A DNA stretch of 64,000 bases. It comes from Bacteroidetes bacterium RIFCSPLOWO2_12_FULL_37_12 (lineage in GTDB: Bacteria; Bacteroidota; Bacteroidia; 2-12-FULL-37-12). Under the pieces are notes generated by a model. It was not told the origin of the DNA. It did not search any database and worked only from the letters and a program-made list of their open reading frames with translations. A program made the position numbers and the translations under genes. Positions within the stretch are counted from its first letter, which is position 1. Each line of letters begins with the position of its first letter. The stretch lies in contig MEPC01000024.1 of the NCBI GenBank assembly GCA_001769655.1, forward strand, positions 1 through 64,000, written 5' to 3'. This document shows, in pieces, positions 19,169-28,500 of the stretch.

Positions 19169-19519
19169 TTATGCTATCAGCGCTTCGTATGGAAGTCCCA
19201 GCCCTTTGTGCAATGCTTTAATCATTCTAAGAGATAAACCTTTTTGCCGGTTCATGACTTTTGTCGTTAATCTTCGATTACCAATAAAATTGATTATATC
19301 TTCTTTGTTCAATCCTCTTTCTTCCATCATATATTCAATGGCTTTAATAGGATCAGGGTCTTCAATAGGAAAATGCTTTTTTTCATAGTCCTCTATTAAC
19401 AATACAAGAACTTGAGCCATATCACCTTCCGGTGAATTTGGTGAAGCATCGAAAACCTTTTCAAGTTTTTTTAATGCTACTTGATATTCTTTTTCATTTT
19501 TTATGGGTGCAAATTTCAT
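19169..19519 (-). CDS. higA: HigA-type antitoxin/transcriptional regulator
   Basis: 116 residues: a helical N-terminus (residues 1-55, with the EDYEKKHFPI segment typical of Bacteroidota HigA) and a C-terminal HTH of the XRE kind (about 65-112; GLNKEDIINFIGNRRLTTKVMNRQKGLSLRMIKALHKGLGLP). It follows higB by 9 bp on the same strand, giving the toxin-first order that is characteristic of higBA. It would neutralise HigB and repress the operon promoter. Confidence 0.88.
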   Translation of the reverse strand: MKFAPIKNEKEYQVALKKLEKVFDASPNSPEGDMAQVLVLLIEDYEKKHFPIEDPDPIKAIEYMMEERGLNKEDIINFIGNRRLTTKVMNRQKGLSLRMIKALHKGLGLPYEALIA

Positions 19520-19528
19520 AGTTTTAAA

Positions 19529-19822
19529 TTATATAGTTTCAACATTAACTTTATCATATTCGGAGTGTGTACCAATAAATCTAACCCATGCCCAACCATA
19601 TTTATAATTAAATTTCACTACCAAACGAAAACGATTACCTTTGATATTGAAAACGACTCTGTTATCACCGATTATACTTGCGGTTGCATAATCCCTTTTA
19701 ACCTCAGAAGGTGATTTCCAATTTGCCGTTATGGCTTTTTTATACCATACTTTCAAAGCAGTTTCACAATCCGGATGCCTTTCATAAAATTTACGAATTG
19801 TTCGGAATGATACTATATTCAC
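19529..19822 (-). CDS. higB: HigB-type mRNA interferase toxin
   Basis: 97 residues of the HigB (RelE-like) family. Recognisable blocks are RKFYERHPDCETALKVWYK, the KSPSEVKRDYATAS segment, GNRVVFNIKGNRFRLVVK-like strands and the terminal WAWVRFIGTHSEYDKV, which carries the conserved His and Tyr. HigB cleaves mRNA on the ribosome. It is the first gene of the pair. The pair sits just outside the left amidohydrolase gene, close to the edge of the accessory island. Confidence 0.9.
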   Translation of the reverse strand: MNIVSFRTIRKFYERHPDCETALKVWYKKAITANWKSPSEVKRDYATASIIGDNRVVFNIKGNRFRLVVKFNYKYGWAWVRFIGTHSEYDKVNVETI

Positions 19823-19902
19823 AATATTAAAAGCGTAAAAATAATAAAATCCTTTTGAATTTCCATATATTTGTCATTTATTGATTTTAATTTCACAATA
19901 AT

Positions 19903-22900
19903 ATGAAGCACTTCCAGATTTCCACACTTTTTCTAATCTATTTTACCTGCAACCTCGTTGCCCAAAATACATTTCCCATTTCCTCAGTCAACGAAAAAAA
20001 AACTACCCGTTATGCGTTTACCCATTGCACTCTTATAGTGGAACCCGGTAAAACACTTGAGGATGTTACTTTAATTATAAAAGATGGAATCGTTGAAAAT
20101 TCCGGCAAAAATATTCCTATCCCACCAGACGCGCAGACCATTGACTTAACCGAAAAATTTATTTATCCCTCATTTATTGATTTGTATTCCGGCTACGGAT
20201 TGCCAAAACAATCCATGCAAAACAAACACGAGAACTGGGGAGAAAATTTGCAGAAACCGGCATATACATCGTCCAAAAAAGGTGCATGGTCGTGGAATGA
20301 ATCCATTCATCCGGAGACCTCCGCAAAAAATATTTTTAAAAATGATTCCTCCTCAGCCAGAATTCTTAGAAAATCCGGATTTGGGTGTGTGCTTACGCAT
20401 TTTGCAGATGGCATAGTCAGGGGCTCCGCTTTATTTACCACGCTGGGGGATGAACCGGAAAATTTAACCGTGTTAAAAGAAGATGCCTCACTGAATTTAT
20501 CCTTCAGCAAAGGTTCTTCAAAAATGGAATATCCGTCTTCTCTCATGGGTTCCATTGCTTTATTGCGGCAGACCTATCTGGATGCAAAATGGTACAAAGA
20601 AGCCACGAAAGCATGGCAGGAAAATCCTAACCAACCTGCTCCGGAAAATAATATCTCGTTGGAGTCCTTTAACCGGTTAGTGTCACTCCCACAGATTTTT
20701 GAGACAAATGATAAATACAATATCCTGCGTGCCGACAAAATCGGAGATGAATTTGGATTTCAATATATAATCAAATCGGGCGGCGATGAATACCAACGGC
20801 TGAAAGAAATTAAAGAAACAGGGGCTGACTTGATAGTGCCGATGAATTTTCCAAAGCCCTACGATGTGGAAAACCCTTACGAGGCAAATTACATTTCGCT
20901 GAGGGAGATGAAACATTGGGAGATGGCAAAATTTAACCTGTCTGAGTTGGAAAAATCAGGAATCGAATTTGCAATCACTTCCTCCGGTCTTGATGATCCG
21001 GACGACTTTTTAAAGAACCTTCGCCTGGCGGTCGAATACGGATTGACTCCCAATACTGCTTTAAAATCGTTGACTTATACTCCTGCGAAGTTAATCAGAA
21101 TGGAAAAATACACAGGAACTCTTTCCAACGGGAAAATTGCTAATTTCATAATTACCTCCGGTGACATTTTCAATAAAGAATCCATTATTTATGAGAATTG
21201 GATTCAGGGAAAACCGTATCGTATAAAAAATAAAGACGAAAAAAACATTTCGGGCATTTATACATTGAAAATGCAGGTAAGCGTTTCCATAGACAAACAG
21301 ATGTCAGATTCTCTTTTACTCAATAAAAATTTAACGTTGAAAGTTGAGGATAAAAATTTTCTTTCCTTGTCTATTCAATCTTCCGATACCGGTAAAATAA
21401 AAGTGGAGACAAAACGTTCCGGTAATAACATTTCTTTTTATTTTGCTCCCGGTAAAAAAACCGGCTTCCTGCGGTTAAACGGAATTATTTTCGAAACCCG
21501 CAAAGGAACCACTGCCAATGCCGCTGATGTCTATTGGCAGGGAAAAGGGCAACTCCCTTCCGGAGAATGGCTCACCTGGATTGCCACAAGGGATTCCATG
21601 TTGAAAGATAAATCAAAAGATGAAAATAAAAAACCGACTTTCGAAAAATCCTCTACACAGTTTCCTAATGCCGGTTATGGTTGGACTCAGAAACCTGTTG
21701 CTGAGACCATTCTATTTAAAAATGCCACTATCTGGACCAACGAAAAAGAAGGAATTATTAAGAACGGCGATGTATTAATTCAAAATGGTAAAATTTCACA
21801 GGTAGGACAAAATCTGAAAGCGCCGGCGGAAATAAAAATTGTGGATATCACCGGCAAACATCTTACTTCAGGAATAATTGACGAACATTCTCATATTGCC
21901 ATTGGCGGAGGAGTTAACGAAAGCGGGCAAAGCGTTAGTGCGGAAGTTCGCATTGGAGATGTTATAAATCCCGATGACATCAATATATACCGTCAGTTGG
22001 CAGGGGGTGTCACTGCGTCTCAATTATTACATGGATCTGCAAATGTAATTGGTGGTCAATCTTCTCTCGTGAAACTGCGATGGGGTTCTTCACCGGAAGA
22101 AATGAAAATTCAGCAGGCGGATGGTTTCATAAAATTAGCGCTGGGTGAAAATGTGAAGCAATCAAACTGGGGAGAACGTTACAACGTCCGTTTTCCGCAA
22201 ACGAGGATGGGCGTAGAGCAAATCCATAAAGATGCATTTACGAGAGCCAAAGAATACAAAATTGAGTGGAGTAAATTTAATGTCATTCCTGTTCCAAACC
22301 GCAAAGGAATAATTCCCCCAAGAAAAGATCTTGAGTTGGAATGTCTGAATGAAATTCTCGACAATAAACGATTTATTACCTGTCACTCGTATGTGCAGTC
22401 AGAAATAAATCAGCTTATGAAAACCTCCCGTGAAATGGGTTTTAAGGTAAATACGTTTACCCATATTCTGGAAGGATATAAAGTAGCCGATAAAATGAAG
22501 GAATACGGTGTAGGAGCCAGCAGTTTTGCCGACTGGTGGGCATATAAGTATGAAGTAATGGAGGCAATTCCCTATAACGGCGCTATTTTAAACAAGATGG
22601 GAGTTATTACTGCTTTTAATTCGGATGATGCAGAAATGGGAAGACGGTTGAATCAGGAAGCCGCCAAAGCTATTAAATATGGAAATATCTCGGAGGAAGA
22701 GGCGCTTAAATTTGTGACACTAAATCCAGCCAAACTTCTTCATCTGGATGGAAGAATGGGAAGTATCCGCATCGGAAAAGATGCAGACCTTGTACTCTGG
22801 TCGGACAACCCATTGTCGGTTTATGCAAAAGTCGAAAAAACTTTTGTAGATGGCATTTTGTATTTTGATATGGAAAAAGATTCTATGATGAGAAAAGAAA

Positions 22901-23025
22901 TTGCCAAAGAAAGGGCAAGGATTATTCAGAAAATGCTTGAGGCAAAGCAAAGCGGTGAAAAGACACAGAAACCGGCGAAGAGGGAGAGGCGGTATAGTTG
23001 TGCGGAGGAGGGAGGAGATGAATAG
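19903..23025 (+). CDS. Secreted tandem amidohydrolase-family protein (two amidohydrolase domains)
   Basis: 1040 residues with a signal peptide (1-20, ending in LVAQ). Two amidohydrolase domains are fused. The N-terminal one (about 25-435) keeps the flanking beta-sandwich and the LTYTPAKLIRMEKYTGTLS segment, but where the metal-binding HxH should be it reads FIDLYSGYG, so it is probably inactive. A beta-rich linker follows (about 435-590). The C-terminal domain (about 600-1010) has the HxH motif in GIIDEHSHIAIGG, later His residues (ITCHSYVQSE, TFTHILEGYK), an Asp in TAFNSDDAEMGRR, and LNPAKLLHLDGRMGSI. It is likely a periplasmic imidazolonepropionase-like hydrolase; the substrate is unknown. 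A related degenerate gene is at 45323. Confidence 0.9.
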   Translation: MKHFQISTLFLIYFTCNLVAQNTFPISSVNEKKTTRYAFTHCTLIVEPGKTLEDVTLIIKDGIVENSGKNIPIPPDAQTIDLTEKFIYPSFIDLYSGYGLPKQSMQNKHENWGENLQKPAYTSSKKGAWSWNESIHPETSAKNIFKNDSSSARILRKSGFGCVLTHFADGIVRGSALFTTLGDEPENLTVLKEDASLNLSFSKGSSKMEYPSSLMGSIALLRQTYLDAKWYKEATKAWQENPNQPAPENNISLESFNRLVSLPQIFETNDKYNILRADKIGDEFGFQYIIKSGGDEYQRLKEIKETGADLIVPMNFPKPYDVENPYEANYISLREMKHWEMAKFNLSELEKSGIEFAITSSGLDDPDDFLKNLRLAVEYGLTPNTALKSLTYTPAKLIRMEKYTGTLSNGKIANFIITSGDIFNKESIIYENWIQGKPYRIKNKDEKNISGIYTLKMQVSVSIDKQMSDSLLLNKNLTLKVEDKNFLSLSIQSSDTGKIKVETKRSGNNISFYFAPGKKTGFLRLNGIIFETRKGTTANAADVYWQGKGQLPSGEWLTWIATRDSMLKDKSKDENKKPTFEKSSTQFPNAGYGWTQKPVAETILFKNATIWTNEKEGIIKNGDVLIQNGKISQVGQNLKAPAEIKIVDITGKHLTSGIIDEHSHIAIGGGVNESGQSVSAEVRIGDVINPDDINIYRQLAGGVTASQLLHGSANVIGGQSSLVKLRWGSSPEEMKIQQADGFIKLALGENVKQSNWGERYNVRFPQTRMGVEQIHKDAFTRAKEYKIEWSKFNVIPVPNRKGIIPPRKDLELECLNEILDNKRFITCHSYVQSEINQLMKTSREMGFKVNTFTHILEGYKVADKMKEYGVGASSFADWWAYKYEVMEAIPYNGAILNKMGVITAFNSDDAEMGRRLNQEAAKAIKYGNISEEEALKFVTLNPAKLLHLDGRMGSIRIGKDADLVLWSDNPLSVYAKVEKTFVDGILYFDMEKDSMMRKEIAKERARIIQKMLEAKQSGEKTQKPAKRERRYSCAEEGGDE

Positions 23026-23128
23026 GGAGCGGAGTAAAAACATTCTATCTGTAAATCTTATTTCGTCTCAAATCCTTAATTCAAAAATTTCATGTAAGTT
23101 TGTGCCTTCAAATTACCTAACAATAGTT

Positions 23129-23223
23129 GTCACGCAAAGGCGCTAAGTTCGCTAAGAAAAAAATCATGAATGATTTTTTACTCTGCGTGCTTAATTCTTT
23201 GCTTTCTTTGCGCCTTTACGTGA
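23129..23223. repeat. Miniature inverted repeat (GTCACGCAAAG family), copy 2
   Basis: Left arm GTCACGCAAAGGCGC, inner palindrome AAAATCATGAATGATTTTTT, right arm ending in CTTTGCGCCTTTACGTGA. It lies in the 23026-23424 gap, which contains this copy, the next copy and no gene. The upstream flank AATAGTT is shared with the copies at 23303 and 23681. Confidence 0.9.
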
Positions 23224-23302
23224 AGTTCTTTTTATTAAGCTTTAGAAGAAAGGAAGGCGTTTGAGATTTATAAGTTTGCAGTCGTTTATTAAAATAATAG
23301 TT

Positions 23303-23397
23303 GTCACGCAAAGGCGCCAAGTTCGCAGAGTAAAAAATCATGAATGATTTTTTACTCTGCGCGCTTTATTTTTAGCGTGTTTTGCGCCTTTGCGTGA
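23303..23397. repeat. Miniature inverted repeat (GTCACGCAAAG family), copy 3
   Basis: Same structure as the copy at 23129: GTCACGCAAAGGCGCCAAG, TCATGAATGATTTTTT, then GCGCCTTTGCGTGAA. It directly precedes the first integrase-like arm-domain open frame, and its right side is duplicated at about 24110-24200 ahead of the second. Confidence 0.9.
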
Positions 23398-23424
23398 AAT
23401 AAATTTTATATAACCATTACACCT

Positions 23425-24093
23425 ATGATAACCATTGAAAAAATCCAACATAAGGGGGAATACCGCATTGCGGTTCATTTTCCGAACAACCAATCTTTTA
23501 CCGAAAAAGTAAAAAAAATAGCCGATTCATTATGGAGCATGTCGCGGGGTACCTGGCATATACCCTATACTTTAAAATCCTATCAGGAATTATTAGAGAA
23601 ATTTCCGGGAATAAGACCGATGGAAAAGAAGGTGAATATCTCAACGAAAGATGAGAATGTAATTATCCATCAAAATAATAGTTTTCACGCAAAGGCGCAA
23701 AGTACGCAAAGGAATCTAACTGAAAATGAAATAGCAAAAATTTTGGTTAATATTTTTTTTAAGGTGCACCGAGTATTAGGACCAGGATTACTAGAATCAG
23801 TTTATGAAGCCGCTATCTGCTATGAATTGGATAAAATAGGAATGAAATACAAGCGTCAGGCAGAAGTTCCCGTATTTTATGAATCTGTAAAATTAGAATT
23901 AGGATTTCGTGCAGATATTATTGTGGAAGAAAAAGTTATAGTGGAAATAAAATCAGTTGAAACGATGTCAACTACTTTCCCCAAAATATTGCTCACTTAT
24001 TTACGAACGACAAACTTAAAATTGGGATTGCTTGTCAATTTCAATGTCGAATTGATAAAACAAGGAATAAAGAGAATTGTGAATAATCTATAA
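23425..24093 (+). CDS. Chimeric open frame: integrase N-terminal arm domain fused to a GxxExxY (PD-(D/E)XK-like) protein
   Basis: 222 residues in two unlike parts. Residues 1-66 (MITIEKIQHKGEYRIAVHF...) are nearly the same as the N-terminal arm domain of the broken recombinase at 24197. Residues 86-94 (HAKAQSTQR) are the translated left arm of the 23129-type repeat. Residues 95-222 are a GxxExxY-family protein: the name-giving motif is GPGLLESVYE, and the PD-(D/E)XK-like residues are in FRADIIVEEKVIVEIKSVE. The fusion probably arose when a repeat element carrying the GxxExxY gene inserted into an integrase gene copy. Whether the GxxExxY part starts from an internal codon (for example ATG at 23620) is unclear. 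GxxExxY proteins have no proven function; a nuclease role is inferred from the fold. Confidence 0.75.
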   Translation: MITIEKIQHKGEYRIAVHFPNNQSFTEKVKKIADSLWSMSRGTWHIPYTLKSYQELLEKFPGIRPMEKKVNISTKDENVIIHQNNSFHAKAQSTQRNLTENEIAKILVNIFFKVHRVLGPGLLESVYEAAICYELDKIGMKYKRQAEVPVFYESVKLELGFRADIIVEEKVIVEIKSVETMSTTFPKILLTYLRTTNLKLGLLVNFNVELIKQGIKRIVNNL

Positions 24094-24170
24094 GTTTGCA
24101 AAGAAAAAAATCATGAATGATTTTTTACTCTGCGGCTTAATTCTTTGCGTGCTTTGCGCCTTTGCTTGAA
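23681..24170. mobile_element. Gene-bearing version of the GTCACGCAAAG inverted-repeat element
   Basis: The left arm (TCACGCAAAGGCGCAAAG, 23685-23702, continuing to 23712) is followed by the GxxExxY coding part. After its stop codon come the inner palindrome TCATGAATGATTTTTT (24111-24126) and the right arm ending in CTTTGCGCCTTTGCTTGAA (to about 24170). The order is left arm, gene, inner palindrome, right arm. The three miniature copies have the same arms and inner palindrome without the gene, as expected if they are non-autonomous derivatives. Transposition has not been shown for this family. Confidence 0.6.
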
Positions 24171-24196
24171 ATAATATTTACACAACCATTACACTT

Positions 24197-25001
24197 ATGA
24201 TAACCATTGAAAAAATCCATCACAAGGGGGAATACCGCATTGCGGTTCATTTTCCCAGGGAAAAAAATCTTATAGATAAGTTAAGAACTATTCCGGGTAC
24301 GTTGTGGAGCCAGACAAAAACCACATGGCATATACCGTATTCAATGGATGCTTATAAAAAATTATTGGAATTATTTCCGGAGTTAAGATTGGCACAAAAA
24401 GAAACAACACGCAAATCTTCGAGGGTTTATTATAGGGCTAAACAAATAATTTATGAAGAAAAACAAAAACCTGCTATTTATAAAAAAGAGGATAAAAAAA
24501 ATCATTATAAAGTTTTATCTGAAACACAGGGCTATTTTATGCCTTGCATATTCCGGTGGATTAAGGGTTAGTGAATTAGTGAATATAAAAATTAGTGATA
24601 TTGACAGCAAAAGGATGGTAATCACATTGCGTCAAGCGAAGGGGAAAAAGGACCGGCAAGTAATGTTAAGCGAAAAATTATTAGAAATACTTAGAGTATA
24701 TTTTAAGGAATATAAACCAAGCACATTTTTATTTGAAGGACAGAGTAAAGAGCAATACAGTAAACGAAGCATAGAGGAAATAATTAAGAACGCAAAGAAA
24801 AAAACAGGGATAAAAAAGAAAGGGAGTATTCATGCTTTACGGCATAGCTTTGCCACTCACTTATTAGAGGGGGGGACTGATTTGATTACCATAAAGGAAT
24901 TGCTTGGACATGCCAGTTTAAAAACGACAGCTATTTACACACATGTGAGCACAAAACAAATCAGCAAGGTGCAAAGTCCATTAGACAAAATAGGGCTATA
25001 A
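24197..25001 (+). pseudogene. Tyrosine recombinase (integrase), frameshifted and internally deleted
   Basis: Two overlapping frames make up one recombinase. The first (24197-24571) starts MITIEKIHHKGEYRIAVHF and encodes the arm-binding N-terminal domain. The second (from about 24453 to the stop at 25001) encodes the catalytic domain with Arg I in YSGGLRVSELV, the Lys-containing beta-hairpin QAKGKKDRQVML, HxxR in HALRHSFATHL, and His/Tyr in LGHASLKTTAIYTHVS. All catalytic residues survive, but the frame changes between about 24450 and 24530, near an A8 run, and the usual core-binding (SAM-like) domain of roughly 90 residues between arm and catalytic domains is missing. It is therefore unlikely to work as a recombinase. 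Confidence 0.85.
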
Positions 25002-25016
25002 TGAAAAAGCTCCAAC

Positions 25017-25158
25017 TGAGTTAATCCAGACAAAGAGTTGAGTAATATTTTTTTTATATTATTAATAATATTGTATTTTTGCAAGTGGGTTATAAAAACA
25101 ACAAAAATCATGAAAATCAAAATTGAGTTAATCCAGCCAAAAAGATGAGTAATATTTT
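25017..25158. repeat. 35-bp direct repeat downstream of the integrase remnant
   Basis: TGAGTTAATCCAG opens both copies and TGAGTAATATTTT closes both: 25017-25051 and 25124-25158, matching at 32 of 35 positions. Each is followed by an AT-rich stretch ending in a TAnnTTTG element (25074-25081 and 25187-25194). The position 15 bp after the recombinase stop is where attachment sites of such integrases are often found, but no core site can be proved. This repeat accounts for the first part of the 25002-25514 gap. Confidence 0.7.
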
Positions 25159-25163
25159 CGTAA

Positions 25164-25194
25164 TTGATTGGTTATTAATATTTTAGTATATTTG
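25164..25194 (+). promoter_or_regulatory. Candidate Bacteroidota promoter upstream of the defence-like module
   Basis: TTG at 25164-25166, a 20-bp spacer and TATATTTG at 25187-25194 match the Bacteroidota -33/-7 pattern (TTG and TAnnTTTG). It points toward the 1663-residue protein, whose ATG is 320 bp downstream, beyond the palindromic repeat at 25317. Confidence 0.5.
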
Positions 25195-25316
25195 CAGTTG
25201 AGTATAATAATGTGTTACCTGCAATGCTGGACAACGACCGTGCAACCATTAAACTGACTGACATGAAACAATCGGATATCGGGACAACAACTTTCGGACT
25301 GACTGTCAAACACGAC

Positions 25317-25463
25317 AGCCAACGCAAAGAAGTTTTATTTTTTTCCACCGCACATTTTTTGTTTTTTAATTTTATGGCTACCGCACAAAACACACTTTCA
25401 TTTTTTTGCCGACACACGAATCCAATGCAGAAAAAAATGAAAGAGTGTTTTCTCCAACGCTTT
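25317..25463. repeat. Cassette-border palindromic repeat, copy 1
   Basis: It opens with AGCCAACGCA and closes with TCTCCAACGCTTTA. Inside, CACTTTCATTTTTTTGC (25393-25409) pairs with GCAGAAAAAAATGAAAGAGTG-like sequence (25427-25447). The same opening and closing blocks bound the repeat at 32114-32240; the inner arms differ in sequence but keep the hairpin. It ends about 50 bp before the first gene of the module. Confidence 0.7.
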
Positions 25464-25514
25464 ACTAATAACCAAGAGACAGAATCCTATCTTTGACTAC
25501 AGTATAAATTTTCA

Positions 25515-28500
25515 ATGGCAAAAAAAGTAAAAAAACAAAAGCAAGAACGAAAACCATTTCATCTTTTTAAGGGGATGTTGCGATTGGTTTCATCCGAGTT
25601 TGAAAAACGATTTAATAATTTCAATAACGAGCATCAAGTATTTACAGAGTTGGGGTGGTCAGTTGATTCAAATAGGAATGGACTTCTTATTGACTTATCT
25701 CAAATCAGGTGGGTTGAACTTGGTGCAGCAGCACAACTTGTTTTACTTATTGAAAGTGCGAAGAAACAAGGATTGAAAATCATGATTGCTTTGCCTCTTA
25801 ATAAATTAAGTAAAGGAGAGAGTGAATCATTGGTTAAAAGCAAAGCCAACTCAGATACAGAATTTCAAAAAAAGTCAGAAGTATTTGAAGGATTGAGATT
25901 ATCAAGAGAGTATGCAAAAAATTATTTATCAAATATTCAGTTTCAGAGAACATCGGTTTGTCCGCATATAAAAACTGGTGAAGTTGTATTTACAGAGGAT
26001 TATCAATTTGAAGCCGAGAAAACAAACGAATCTGAAACTGAAATAGAAAAGAAATCCGCAAGCGAAATATTACGAAGAATAAGAAGACCTGATGAGATTG
26101 GCTACAGATTTCTTATTCCTCTTACTTGGTTGAAAGCAAAACAGCACAATCACAGTTTAGATTTTATTGAAGAAAAATTTACAGATGTATTGAGTCAATC
26201 TGAACGAGGACTTGATGCTATTGATGCACAAGCGATAAAAAATGTAATCATAAATGAACTTTTAAAAAATGTTAGGGAACATTCTAAATGTGATGATGCG
26301 TTAATTTGCGTTGCGTTACAGCCGAGTAAAATACTTACCGCAAACGACTATTTGCCATGCGAAAGAAACTTTATTGAGTGGACAAGTAAAACGAACACAA
26401 ACTATATTTCAATTTTTTTCGGGGACAATGGAGATGGCTTGTGCAGAACACTTGAGCCAGCATTTAAGTCCAACTCTAATGAAAAAGCTAATGACTATAA
26501 TATTATTAAATGGGCATTTGATAAATGGTCAACAAGCAAAACTGATGAAACTCTTAGGGGTACCAAAGGGCTTTACAGAATTCTCAGGATAATTAATAAA
26601 TACAATGGACTAATCGCTATAAGAACTGCTCATGAAAATGCAGGATTTCAAAAAGGCGGTCTTGAAAGTTCAAAGTTTGTTCACCAAACGATAGAAAATA
26701 AAAAAAGTCTGAACATCGGATTGCTTCCCGGGACATTTTTGAAAATGCAATTTTCTCCATTCAAGGAGTTAATAAAATTCAATATTACACCTCATATTGC
26801 TCAATACAAACAAGACGATGATTATAAGTGGGTAACAAAAACAATCCGATTAGATACAAGGAATCCAAAAGAAACTTTCGTTAACGATTTATCGGTAAAA
26901 AAACTTTTCGGAGAACAAAAAACTAATGTTCTCATTTTGATTGATGCAAAAAACAGTAAACTTTCAAAACCTGATGAAATAGAAGATTCAATAAAAAATC
27001 ATCTTTTGCATTTAAGTGAAGCAAGACACCCAAACGGTGTTGTTGTTTATGGCTTCCCAACAGGTTGGGAGAATATTGAAACAATTGTAAATTCTGTCAA
27101 CTCGTTAATTCAAGAGAAAAGAATAAAACCAGAAGTAGATTCTGAAGCTATTCATCCAGACAAAGAAGATATTTATGACCCTGTTCTTGTGTTAGGTGAG
27201 AACCGTCAATTCTGTTGGGTAGGAGACGACACAAATATTATTTCATGCCTCAATGAGCTTTATCGTAGTGAACAGCCCCCCAAAAAAATTACTAAATTAG
27301 AATCCTTTAACTCGCTTGATTTAAAATCACAGACAAGAGTATTACAATATTTCATGAGTGATGATGCAGTCGTAACTTTGGAATATGGTCAAGCATTACG
27401 GTTTAACTTTAGCAATCTTAAAAATCATTTTTCAGAGCAACTAAAACTCAAGCTAAATGAAACAATAAAGGAACATAAGGAGAATCAAAAATATTATGTA
27501 ACTCCTAATTTACGCAATGTAAAATATTGGGTGAACATTGATAATCTTATAAAGGGTGACATGAAAGGATATGCTTTTGCACTGAGTTCAGCACTAAAAG
27601 AAATTGATTCAACACTTCCTGAAAATCTCACCAATTACAAAATACTAATTGACAACCAAGATTCATTTCAGTTGGCAGTAGAGTTTTCAGGTTGGATAGG
27701 AATACCAAAAAAAAATATTATCAATTTCAATGATGAAGTTGATGGACGATTACCAAGACGAAATCCAATTTTTGAGGAGAAAGACAATGTAATAATTCTT
27801 ACAACAATTATTTCTACAAAAGAAACTGCAAGAAGGTCTTTGAAAGCAGTGTTAAGAGATTTGGCTAACCCTATTGCTGTGTTAGGCATAATAAACCAAA
27901 GCAATGATATACCCATTGCTGCATGGGATAATAAAAGACCGACAGTATCACTTATAAATAATGTTGATTTTGAAATTTCACAAGAGGAAATTTCAAAGCA
28001 CAACTTACAACCAATTTTCAAAGCACCTTTTGGCTACAGTGATGAACCGACTGACAATGAATCAAAACCTGACAAAGAGATTGAAAAGATTTACAATTTA
28101 ATAACCGAACAAAAAGCGTTACATTTTAGCCATATAGGGAAAACAAACAGCCGACATTTTACTTTCTATCTTAGTGCAACAAGATTATTGAACGATGAAG
28201 AGAAATCTGAGAAATTAATTTACGGAAAGTTTTATGACAGAATAAAAGAATGGCTTGATGATATAGGAGAAAACACATTTGACATTTGGAGACCAACTCC
28301 AGATTTTAAATTATTAAATCCAGTAAATAAAATCACAAATAAAATTTCTAACTATTTTGCGGAAAAAAGAAAATACAAGTGCAACAATATTTCCGAAATT
28401 AAACGAGTAGCAAATTATGGTGAATGGAGTTTGATGAACCCAAGGGAGTATCAGATGAATCCTTGTGAAAATATTGTGATTGTAGATTGGGGAAGTTTAA

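Noticed and set aside
24453-24571. Programmed ribosomal frameshift in the recombinase
   Set aside because: The core-binding domain is also missing, so decay is a simpler explanation than recoding.
25212-25496. 94-codon open frame before the 1663-residue protein
   Set aside because: It covers the repeat copy 1 with its hairpin arms; no domain or homologous pattern is visible.
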